Source: Thiobacillus sp. (GTDB lineage: Bacteria > Pseudomonadota > Gammaproteobacteria > Burkholderiales > Thiobacillaceae). From it: 64,000 bases of DNA. Both the position numbers and the translations under genes were made by a program. The notes beneath the pieces are model-generated. The model did no database searches, was not told the DNA's origin, and saw only the letters and a program-made list of their open reading frames with translations. The stretch lies in contig NZ_JAUYRI010000017.1 of NCBI RefSeq assembly GCF_030696885.1, positions 97,212 to 161,211 of the forward strand, written 5' to 3'. Shown here in pieces: positions 17,266 through 24,501 of the stretch. Positions within the stretch are counted from its first letter, which is position 1, and each line of letters starts with the position of its first letter.

Positions 17266-18639
17266 TCAGGCTGCCGGGGTGGCGTCGAAGTGGAGGGTGG
17301 CCCTGAATCCATGGCCGCCCACCGTGCGTGGCAGCCCGTCACCCAGTTCCAGCCGGGCATGTGACAGCGCGGCAATTCGGGCGACGATGGAGAGCCCGAG
17401 CCCGCAGCCCTCACCCTCGACCTCGCCGCGCACGAAGCGTGCACTCAAACGTGAGCGCAGGTCCGGTGCGACACCCGATCCGTCGTCGGCCACGCTGAGC
17501 GTGCAGCCCGACGGCGTGCGGGTCAGCCGCACCTCGATCTGTGCACCTTCACCGGCATAACGCAGCGCATTGTCGAGCAGATTGCGTAGCGCGATCTGCA
17601 GCCAGGCTGCACTGACCGCAACCGTACATCCTTCTGCCACATCGACTGTCAGGTTCTGCTTGCGCTGATGCGCGAGCGGCAACAGCTCGGCACAGACCTG
17701 GGCCACCGTGCCTGCCGGGTCCATCGGAGGCGGTGCCGTACCCTGGCTGGCCGGATCGACGCGCGCGAGCGTAAGCAGCTGTTCGACCAGGTGCGTCATG
17801 CGGTCGACGCCGGCGATCACCTGGCTCAGCGCGTGCTGCCGGCTGTCGTCCGCCTGCGCACGCAGCGCCACCTGCGCCTGCACTTTCAGGGCTGCCAGCG
17901 GGGTGCGCAGCTCGTGCGCGGCATCAGCGGTGAAGCGGCGTTCGTTGTCGAAGGCGTCCCTGACGCGCCGGATCAGCGCATTGAGCGCGCTGCGCAGCGG
18001 CGCGATCTCGTTCGGGAGCCGGGCCGTTTCGTCGAGCGGCGCAAGTGCCTGCGCATCGAGCGTGCCGACCTGCCGCGCCACCGCGTCCACCGGCCGCAGC
18101 GCGCGTCCGACGACCCACCATACGGCGAGCGCCATCAGCGGCAGCGCCAGCATCGCCGGCAGCAGTAGCGACAGGCCGATTTCGCGCGCCATCCGTTCGC
18201 GTGCGACATGGGACTGGCCGACCACCACGCGGTATTCCGCATCGTCATCCTGCACCGCATAAAAACGCCAGCGCTCTCCCTTGACCTGATGCTCGCTGAA
18301 GCCGTTCGCCGTTGCCGTTTCGAATCCGGTGTGTCCGGGAGATGTCACCAAAAGCCGTGTCCGGTCATCCTTGTCGAGCCAGACTTCGAATGCAATCGGC
18401 ACCGGGTAGTGCCGGGCGTGCTCGTGCAGTTCTTTCACGAAATGCTCAACTTCGCCCCCGGCCACGATTGCCAGCAAGGTTTCGCCCACCTGCGTCAGCT
18501 GGTTGTCGAGCAGTTCGTCGGCCTCGTGGTGGGCGCGCTGGTAGACCACCAGCGTGGAGAGCAGCCAGATCACGGCCACGGCGCTGGTCAGCAGCCACAC
18601 CAGTCGGCGGCGCAGCGAGTAGGCGGTGGCTGAACTCAT
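17266..18639 (-). CDS. Sensor histidine kinase (QseC/PmrB type)
   Basis: 457 residues: TM1 (about 13-33), a periplasmic sensor loop of about 120 residues, TM2 (about 155-178), HAMP, then the dimerisation domain with phospho-acceptor His242 in FTADAAHELRTPLAAL, and an HATPase_c domain with N box LRNLLDNALRYA and G box DDGSGVAPD. The start ATG overlaps the response regulator stop by four bases, so the two are made together. The loop has few acidic clusters, so an iron- or Mg-sensing role like PmrB/PhoQ cannot be read from it. Last gene of the b561 operon. Confidence 0.9.
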   Translation of the reverse strand: MSSATAYSLRRRLVWLLTSAVAVIWLLSTLVVYQRAHHEADELLDNQLTQVGETLLAIVAGGEVEHFVKELHEHARHYPVPIAFEVWLDKDDRTRLLVTSPGHTGFETATANGFSEHQVKGERWRFYAVQDDDAEYRVVVGQSHVARERMAREIGLSLLLPAMLALPLMALAVWWVVGRALRPVDAVARQVGTLDAQALAPLDETARLPNEIAPLRSALNALIRRVRDAFDNERRFTADAAHELRTPLAALKVQAQVALRAQADDSRQHALSQVIAGVDRMTHLVEQLLTLARVDPASQGTAPPPMDPAGTVAQVCAELLPLAHQRKQNLTVDVAEGCTVAVSAAWLQIALRNLLDNALRYAGEGAQIEVRLTRTPSGCTLSVADDGSGVAPDLRSRLSARFVRGEVEGEGCGLGLSIVARIAALSHARLELGDGLPRTVGGHGFRATLHFDATPAA

Positions 18640-19304
18640 GGGGAGGGCGAAGACGATGCCATGTAGCCGACGCCGCGTACGGTGCGGATCAGCGCGTTGC
18701 CGAGCTTCCTGCGCAGATGATGGATGTGGACTTCGAGCGCGTTGCTGTCGACCGCGTCGTTCCAGGTGTAGAGCTGTTCTTCCAGCGTGCGCCGGGTCAG
18801 CACGCGGTCGGCGTTTTGCAGCAGCAGATGCAGCAGGTCGAATTCGCGTGGGGTCAATTCGACCGCTTCGCCAGCACGCGTCACCGTGCGCGCCGCCGGG
18901 TTGAGTTCGATCTCGCCCAGCGTCAGCAGCGGCTCCGGGCGGCCGTGGGCACGGCGCACCAGCGCGCGCAGGCGCGCGGCGATTTCGTCGAGGTCGAAGG
19001 GCTTCAGCACATAGTCGTCGGCACCGAGGTCGAGGCCGCGCACCTTGTCTTCCAGCTGGTCGCGCGCGGTGAGGATCAGCACCGGCGTCGCGTCGTGGCG
19101 GCCGCGCAGCCATTGCAGCACCGACAGCCCGTCGCGCTTCGGCAGCCCGAGGTCGAGCACGACGGCGGCAAAGGTTTCGGTGGACAGGGCGGCGACCGCC
19201 GCCTCGCCGTCGCGCAGCCAGTCGACCGCGTAGCCGGCCTGCGTCAGCCCGGCCTTGACGCCGTCGCCGAGCAGGCGATCGTCTTCAACCAGCAGGATGC
19301 GCAT
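18636..19304 (-). CDS. OmpR-family response regulator (QseB/PmrA type)
   Basis: 222 residues. Receiver domain with phosphorylated Asp51, acidic pair at residues 8-9 and Lys101 (DYVLKPFD); C-terminal winged helix with the recognition region VDSNALEVHIHHLRRKLG. Closest in style to QseB/PmrA, whose target is a direct repeat of CTTAAG/T half-sites five bases apart; such boxes are found at 20922-20938 and 22856-22872. Starts nine bases after the diheme cytochrome gene, so it is part of that operon and probably autoregulated. Confidence 0.92.
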   Translation of the reverse strand: MRILLVEDDRLLGDGVKAGLTQAGYAVDWLRDGEAAVAALSTETFAAVVLDLGLPKRDGLSVLQWLRGRHDATPVLILTARDQLEDKVRGLDLGADDYVLKPFDLDEIAARLRALVRRAHGRPEPLLTLGEIELNPAARTVTRAGEAVELTPREFDLLHLLLQNADRVLTRRTLEEQLYTWNDAVDSNALEVHIHHLRRKLGNALIRTVRGVGYMASSSPSP

Positions 19305-19313
19305 CGCGTCGTT

Positions 19314-19847
19314 TCATTTGGGAATCCTGACCGTGTCCTCGTCGAATACACCTTTTTCCGCCTGCCGGTGGCAGGCCGCGCAGTTGGCGGCGGAGCCCAC
19401 CGACGTGCGAGCCCAGGTAGCGCGCGGCACCTCGTCGTGCTTCTTCACGAACCAGCGGGTTTCGGTGATGCGTAGCGGCGCTGCCTTCGTGTCCATGCGT
19501 TGCATCACCTTGTCGCCGATCCGGCTGCGGCCGCTGTCGGCGGCGTTGGCTTCGAGAAAGCGCAGGATATCAGCCTGGGTTGCCGGATCAAGGCTGGCGT
19601 TCTCACCAAAGTGCTGCTCGAGGCCACCCATCACGCGTCGCCATGAGGATTTGGGCAGCAGCGCGGGCGAATAGGCCAGATGGCAACTGGCGCATTCCTG
19701 CTGCCAGTTTTTGTGGGTGAGGCGGGGCATCAGGTCGTCGCCACCGCCGTCGCCGCGCGCCTCGCCGCCCGAGGGCAGCGAAAACGCCAGCAGGCTGAGG
19801 GTGCCGACGGTCGCCAGCACGCCGATTCCGCGCAATACGTAGTTCAT
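19314..19847 (-). CDS. Diheme cytochrome c (DHC family)
   Basis: 177 residues: N-terminal membrane/signal segment (GIGVLATVGTLSLLAFSLP), first heme motif CASCH at 52-56, second CAACH near residue 158, and a linker with NWQQ and WFVKKHDE typical of DHC. DHC-type cytochromes are known partners of SHP, the oxygen-binding monoheme cytochrome, which is encoded just upstream here with a b561. Likely passes electrons in the periplasm. Confidence 0.85.
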   Translation of the reverse strand: MNYVLRGIGVLATVGTLSLLAFSLPSGGEARGDGGGDDLMPRLTHKNWQQECASCHLAYSPALLPKSSWRRVMGGLEQHFGENASLDPATQADILRFLEANAADSGRSRIGDKVMQRMDTKAAPLRITETRWFVKKHDEVPRATWARTSVGSAANCAACHRQAEKGVFDEDTVRIPK

Positions 19848-19857
19848 GCTGTTCTCC

Positions 19858-20259
19858 TCATTTCAACTGATTCAGCCATGCGATGAAATCGCCCTTTTCC
19901 TGCGCGCTGCATTCGCGCGCGAGCACGTCGGTGCAGTTGCGGCGGAACCATTTCTCGACCTTGGCCGCGTCGGTGAATCGTTGTGGGTTGGCGGCCGGCG
20001 CCAGCGGCTCGATACGCTTGCCGACGCGGGTCTGCCCCGCCTGCTTTGGACTTGCGGTGTGGCAGCTGGCGCAGCTCTGCTTGGCGCCGTTCTTGCCGGG
20101 ATGCTCGCCGCGGTAGAGCGCTTCGCCGCGCGCGGGTGACAGCGCGGTCACTGCCACGCCGGCCGCTTGCGCATAGCGCGCCATGAAGTTTGCGGGGCTG
20201 TCGGCCAAAGCGTGGGCCGATAGCAGCATCAGCCCTGCCCCTGCAATCCGCTTAATCAT
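19858..20259 (-). CDS. SHP-type monoheme cytochrome c (DUF1924)
   Basis: 133 residues from the ATG at 20259, which lies inside the 3' end of the b561 gene (8-base overlap). Signal peptide to ALADSP, heme motif CASCH in GAKQSCASCHTASPKQAGQT, and conserved C-terminal WFRRNCTDVLARECSAQEKGDFIAWL. This matches the sphaeroides heme protein family, whose members bind O2 or NO at a heme with an unusual Asn ligand. The extra two cysteines (NC, EC) could form a disulfide as in SHP. Confidence 0.82.
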   Translation of the reverse strand: MIKRIAGAGLMLLSAHALADSPANFMARYAQAAGVAVTALSPARGEALYRGEHPGKNGAKQSCASCHTASPKQAGQTRVGKRIEPLAPAANPQRFTDAAKVEKWFRRNCTDVLARECSAQEKGDFIAWLNQLK

Positions 20260-20875
20260 GCTGCACCTCCGGCTTGGCATCGAGGTATTGCTTGCCGGTG
20301 ACCATGCTCTGCGCCACGCGTTCGCCGCGCAGCTGATGGAACACCAGCGCCGCCATGTGCAGGCCGACAAAGCCCAGCATCAGGACAAAGCCGAATTCGT
20401 GCGGGTCTTCCGTCAGGTCTTCGACCCAGCCGGCGTTGCCCAGCCAAGCGGCGAGCGGACCGGTGTTGAATTCGCTGGCGGCAAGCCCCAGGCCGGTGAC
20501 GACCATCAGCGCCATCACGCCGTAGGCAAACAGGTAGGCGAGGCTGGCGATGGGGTCGTGGCCGACGCGATGCGCGCTCGGCAGGCGCAGGCTTTTCAGG
20601 CTGGCCTTCCACGTCGCGGGATGCCACAGGTCGCGCCAGCGTGCGCTGGCCGGGCCGACCAGACCCCACAGCAGGCGCGTCAGCAAGGCCACGGTCAGGC
20701 CGTAGCCGGCGAGGATGTGCAGGTTCCAGATCGCGCTTTCCCAGGGGCCGTCCTCGAACGCTTCGGCCAGCTGGCTGCTGATGATCAGCGCGACGACGGA
20801 CAGCGCGATGGCCCAGTGCAGGACCCGCAGCAGCGGGTCGTATACACGGCGGGATTGAATGTTCGAATGCGACAT
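20252..20875 (-). CDS. Cytochrome b561-type membrane cytochrome
   Basis: 207 residues with four transmembrane helices. Candidate heme-ligand histidines: HWAIALS (TM1), NLHILAGYG (TM2), and HEFGF / GLHMAALVFH in TM3-TM4. It would move electrons between the quinone pool and the SHP and DHC cytochromes downstream. Ribosome site AAGGAG before the ATG. First gene of a five-gene operon (b561, SHP, DHC, regulator, kinase). A CTTAAG-type box lies 47 bases upstream. Confidence 0.88.
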   Translation of the reverse strand: MSHSNIQSRRVYDPLLRVLHWAIALSVVALIISSQLAEAFEDGPWESAIWNLHILAGYGLTVALLTRLLWGLVGPASARWRDLWHPATWKASLKSLRLPSAHRVGHDPIASLAYLFAYGVMALMVVTGLGLAASEFNTGPLAAWLGNAGWVEDLTEDPHEFGFVLMLGFVGLHMAALVFHQLRGERVAQSMVTGKQYLDAKPEVQHD

Positions 20876-20921
20876 GGTGAGCTCCTTGTGGGATGCGATG
20901 TGCTCACTCTAAAGGCGCATC

Positions 20922-20938
20922 CTTACCGCATCCTTAAG
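20922..20938. promoter_or_regulatory. PmrA/QseB-like box upstream of the b561 operon
   Basis: CTTACC (20922-20927), five bases gcatc, CTTAAG (20933-20938). Same half-site spacing (11-base period) as the exact box at 22856-22872. It overlaps the stop codon of the upstream LTA-synthase-like gene and is 47 bases before the b561 ATG. One half-site is degenerate. Confidence 0.6.
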
Positions 20939-22815
20939 TCACGCGAAAGATCGACGTGCTGCAGCAGGTCGTCGCGCGCGCGGCGTGCGGTGTCTTGATA
21001 AATTCCGATCGCGCGTGCCACCAGCGTGTCGGGCTGGGGTGCGGGTGCGGCGAGTTCCTGTTGCGCATTCAGCTGCCAGTCCTCGATCTGGCGGCCGGGG
21101 CTCAATACCACCAGTTGATCGGGCGTCAGGTAACCCAGTTTTTGATAGGTGGCGATGAAGGCGCGTCCGGCATCCGGATAGGCGTGCAGCATGCTGCGGC
21201 CCATGAAGCGCGTGTGCTCAGGCAGGCCGAGCAAATCGAGCACGGTGGGCACGATGTCGATCTGGCTGGCGAGTCGGGTGTCGGTGTGCGGGGCCAGGTG
21301 CGCGGGCGAATACACGATGGCGGGGATGTGATAGTTCTCCGGCGGCAGGCTGGTTCGGCCCTTGCTCGACGCGCAATGGTCGGCCACCAGCACGAACACC
21401 GTGTCCTTGAACCAGGGCTTGGTGCGCGCCTGTTCGATGAAGCGGCCCACCGCGTAGTCGGAATATTTCACCGCACCCTGGCGGCCGCGCGGCAGATCGA
21501 TGCGGCCTTCGGGAAAGGTAAACGGCGTGTGGTTCGACGTCGTCATCAGGTGCATCAGGAAGGGCTTGCCGCTGGCGGCGTCGCGGTCCATCTGCTCCAG
21601 CGCGTAGTCGTACAGGTGCTCGTCGGCCACCCCCCAGATGTTGCCGAAGCCGCGATGGCGTTCGGGGAACTGGCCGCGGTCGATCGGCTGGTAATGGTTG
21701 CCGGCGAAATAGGCGTCCATGTTGTCGAAGCGCGCGTAGCCACCGTACATGAAGCGGTTGACGTAACCGTGGTCGGCCAGCACCGCGCCCAGGGTTTCCA
21801 GGTTCTGGTTGTGCTTGCGCCAGATGATCGAATGCCCGGGCAGCGGCGGGATCGCGAGCGACAGCGCCTCCAGCCCCCGCACGGTGCGGTTGCCGGTGGC
21901 GCGCAGGTTGGCGAGGAAAAGGCCCTCTTCGGCCAGGCGATCGAGGTTGGGCGTGAGGCCCTGTGTGTTGCCGCCGTGTGCCGTGTAGCTGGACGACAGG
22001 CTTTCCATCGTGACGATGACGACGTTCTTCGGCGGCGTGGCAGACACGATGCGCGGCAGTGTGGAAGCGGGTGTGGCAGAGATCTGCGAGCGCGTCGCGT
22101 AAAAATCGAAATAGTCGATCTCGTTGTTGCCGAACGCATAGGCGAAGCTGTAGAGGCCGTTGGCGGAGAGTTCCTTCTGGTATTCATTGGCGCCGTGGCG
22201 TGCATCCATCGACCAGGCCGATCCCAGCATGCCTGCCACGGCCACGCTCGCCAGCCACACCCCGACCCGCGTACGCCGTTGCGCACCCGGTGCCGCAGCA
22301 CGCAGCAGCCAGCCGCGGCTCATCCACACCAGCGCCAGCACGGCAACGGCCAGTCCGCCGAGCAGCGTGCCGACCGGAAAGCTTTCACGGATGTTGCCAA
22401 CCACTTCCTGCGTATAGACCAGATAGTCGACCGCGATGAAGTTGAAGCGCACGCCGAACTCGTCCCAGAAGAACCATTCGGCCAGCACGCCGAAACCCAG
22501 CGCAAAGAAGGTCAGCGCCGCAAGGGCCAGCACCAGTCCGTGCCGCATGCGCCCGGGCTGCCTGCGCGTGCCGAGCGCGCTTTCCAGCAACAACACGGCA
22601 GGCAACAGCAGCGCGAGCGACACCAGATCGAACGCCAGCCCGGTGCCGAAAACGCTGATAGCCGAGGCAAGCGTCATCTGTGCAGCGTGCCAGGTCTGCG
22701 CCATCAGGACTCCGCGCAGGCCCGTGTGCAGCAACAGGAAGCCCACTGCCAGCCAGGTCGTCAGCGGATACAGCGCGGCAAGGGATCGAAGGCGCGTAGC
22801 GGTCGTGGGATACAT
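20923..22815 (-). CDS. LTA-synthase-family membrane sulfatase/phosphotransferase
   Basis: 630 residues from the ATG at 22815, chosen because GAGGA lies just before it; an ATG at 22827 has no ribosome site. Five N-terminal TM helices (residues about 15-210) precede a large periplasmic sulfatase-fold domain. Active-site cues: VIVTMESLSSSY, the nucleophile region NRTVRGLEAL (Thr), and FVLVADHCASS with metal ligands. Gram-negative relatives include OpgB-like phosphoglycerol transferases and lipid A phosphoethanolamine transferases are distant cousins, so it may decorate a glucan or lipid; the substrate cannot be read. Confidence 0.82.
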   Translation of the reverse strand: MYPTTATRLRSLAALYPLTTWLAVGFLLLHTGLRGVLMAQTWHAAQMTLASAISVFGTGLAFDLVSLALLLPAVLLLESALGTRRQPGRMRHGLVLALAALTFFALGFGVLAEWFFWDEFGVRFNFIAVDYLVYTQEVVGNIRESFPVGTLLGGLAVAVLALVWMSRGWLLRAAAPGAQRRTRVGVWLASVAVAGMLGSAWSMDARHGANEYQKELSANGLYSFAYAFGNNEIDYFDFYATRSQISATPASTLPRIVSATPPKNVVIVTMESLSSSYTAHGGNTQGLTPNLDRLAEEGLFLANLRATGNRTVRGLEALSLAIPPLPGHSIIWRKHNQNLETLGAVLADHGYVNRFMYGGYARFDNMDAYFAGNHYQPIDRGQFPERHRGFGNIWGVADEHLYDYALEQMDRDAASGKPFLMHLMTTSNHTPFTFPEGRIDLPRGRQGAVKYSDYAVGRFIEQARTKPWFKDTVFVLVADHCASSKGRTSLPPENYHIPAIVYSPAHLAPHTDTRLASQIDIVPTVLDLLGLPEHTRFMGRSMLHAYPDAGRAFIATYQKLGYLTPDQLVVLSPGRQIEDWQLNAQQELAAPAPQPDTLVARAIGIYQDTARRARDDLLQHVDLSRDLRMR

Positions 22816-22855
22816 GGCTGTCCTCATTGAATGGAGGACAGCATCGCATCCAGAA

Positions 22856-22872
22856 CTTAAGGCAGGCTTAAG
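22856..22872. promoter_or_regulatory. Exact CTTAAG-N5-CTTAAG box
   Basis: CTTAAG (22856-22861), gcagg, CTTAAG (22867-22872): an exact PmrA/QseB-type direct repeat. It is 41 bases before the LTA-synthase-like ATG on the minus strand and about 110 bases before the metal-efflux operon start on the plus strand, so it may control one or both. Confidence 0.75.
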
Positions 22873-22981
22873 GATCGATGGGCAGGATGCACCCGTCGCC
22901 TGCCACGATGGCAGGGCCGCGCTGCATCCTGCAACGTATCAATCGCGTCATTTTTCACAATATCGTTTAACTCACCTGACA

Positions 22982-23368
22982 GTGTCGCATTCAAATTTCC
23001 GCTTCCTGATGCTCTGGTTCTTCGTCGCGCTGCAGACGATGGCCCCGTTCATCCATGCGCATGCAGGGGCGGTGCAGCTGAATCACGCGGGTTTTCTGCA
23101 TGGGCACCAGGGCGTGCACGGCGATGCCGCCTGGCACGTGGTGGCAGGGGATGAACGCGGCGCGGAGGTCGAGGTGGCGCAGGGCATGCCTGTGCGCAGC
23201 GATACCCCGGCAATGACTGCAGCACCCGCACCGCTTGCCGCAAGCCTGCCGTTGCCACACGCTGCTGCTGCAGCATGCCCCGGCGCAGGCTTGCCGGCGC
23301 CTCCTCCGCTACACCTGGCGCTGCCAGACCACACCCTTCCCCACGCTTTAGCGCCGCCCCTGGCCTGA
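22982..23368 (+). CDS. Small exported His-containing protein of the metal efflux operon
   Basis: 128 residues from a GTG at 22982. An N-terminal hydrophobic segment (FRFLMLWFFVALQTMAPFIHA) is followed by HAHAG, LNHAGFLHGHQGVHGDAAWHV and a proline-rich tail. The many histidines suggest periplasmic metal binding. Proteins of this look stand ahead of czc/cus-type genes; no function is established. The adaptor gene follows 64 bases later. Confidence 0.65.
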   Translation: MSHSNFRFLMLWFFVALQTMAPFIHAHAGAVQLNHAGFLHGHQGVHGDAAWHVVAGDERGAEVEVAQGMPVRSDTPAMTAAPAPLAASLPLPHAAAAACPGAGLPAPPPLHLALPDHTLPHALAPPLA

Positions 23369-23432
23369 TCATCCATCGCGGCGCGTCGCCCGACGCGCCT
23401 GCCTGCTGTTTATTTGCATCTGGAGATCAAAC

Positions 23433-24500
23433 ATGGCCGCTGGTTTTCTTGCCGCTCGTATTCTTGTTGTCACGATTCTTGTGCCGACGTTGTTCGCCGT
23501 TCCCGCTGTCGCGGCGGACGTCCTGCCCCTGTCCGCTGCCCAGAAAAAGAATCTGGGTATTGCCACCGCGGCCGCTGCCGCGCAAACCGCCGGCCCTGCG
23601 CTCACCTATCCGGCGCGGGTGACGCTGCCGCCGGCCAGCGTGCGCGTGATCGCTGCGGCAGGCGCCGGGCTGGTGACGCAACTCCACGTGCAGGCGGGCG
23701 ACACGGTCAAACGCGGCGCCTCGCTCGTCACCCTGTCGATGCCTGGCCTGGCGGATGCACAGAATGCCCTGACGCAGGCTCGGCTGAAATCGAAGCTGGC
23801 GGCCAGCAATGCTGCGCGCGACCAAAAACTGTTCGGCGAAGGCCTGATCGCCGAATCACGGCTGCGCGCGACGCAGTCTGAAACCCAGTCTGCGCTCGCC
23901 AGTCTGGCGGCGGCGCAGGCGGCCTTTTCCCTGCTCGGCACCGGCAAGGTGTCCGGCAGCGCGATCACGCTCACCGCCCCGATCGCCGGCGTGGTGACAG
24001 AAAGTGTTGCCGAGCCCGGCCAGCGGGTGGATGCCGGCATGGCGCTGGTGAAAGTCGCGGACCTGTCGAAACTGGCGCTGGAGATTCCGCTGAGCCCGGC
24101 GCAGGCGCGCCAGGTTGCCGTCGGGCAATCCGTCACGGTGGCAGACAGTTCGGCCAGCGGGCGCATCACGGCCCTGCTGCCGCAACTCAACGCCGCGCAA
24201 AGCGTGCTGGTGCGCGCCAGCCTCGTCGATCCGCAGAAATTGCTGCGTCCCGGCCAGTCGGTGCAGGCCGCCATCGCCGGTGCGCAGTCGGCCGGCAGCC
24301 TGATCGTGCCGGCTGCCGCGCTGGTGTGGAAGGCCGCTGTGCCCCATGTGTTTGTCGAGACCGCACAGGGCTTCACGGCGACGCCGGTGCAGCTCGTCCG
24401 CCAGAACGCCAGCCAGGCCGAAATCACCGGCCTTGCCGCCGGCAGCCGCGTCGCCATCAAGGGCGTGGCCGCGCTCAAGGCCCAGTGGCTCGGGGAATGA
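23433..24500 (+). CDS. HME-RND periplasmic adaptor (CzcB/CusB family)
   Basis: 355 residues. Signal peptide ending VAADV; the barrel-sandwich (lipoyl) halves flank an alpha-helical hairpin (about residues 105-150, DAQNALTQARLKSKLAASNAARDQKLF); then the beta-barrel and membrane-proximal domains. Bridges the inner-membrane pump and outer-membrane duct of a heavy-metal exporter. The family's N-terminal Met/His metal site is not obvious. One base separates its stop from the pump ATG. Confidence 0.9.
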   Translation: MAAGFLAARILVVTILVPTLFAVPAVAADVLPLSAAQKKNLGIATAAAAAQTAGPALTYPARVTLPPASVRVIAAAGAGLVTQLHVQAGDTVKRGASLVTLSMPGLADAQNALTQARLKSKLAASNAARDQKLFGEGLIAESRLRATQSETQSALASLAAAQAAFSLLGTGKVSGSAITLTAPIAGVVTESVAEPGQRVDAGMALVKVADLSKLALEIPLSPAQARQVAVGQSVTVADSSASGRITALLPQLNAAQSVLVRASLVDPQKLLRPGQSVQAAIAGAQSAGSLIVPAAALVWKAAVPHVFVETAQGFTATPVQLVRQNASQAEITGLAAGSRVAIKGVAALKAQWLGE

Positions 24501-24501
24501 C

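Noticed and set aside
20956..22830. 624-codon plus-strand frame opposite the LTA-synthase-like gene
   Set aside because: Composition of an antisense shadow; the minus strand encodes a complete membrane sulfatase with a ribosome site.
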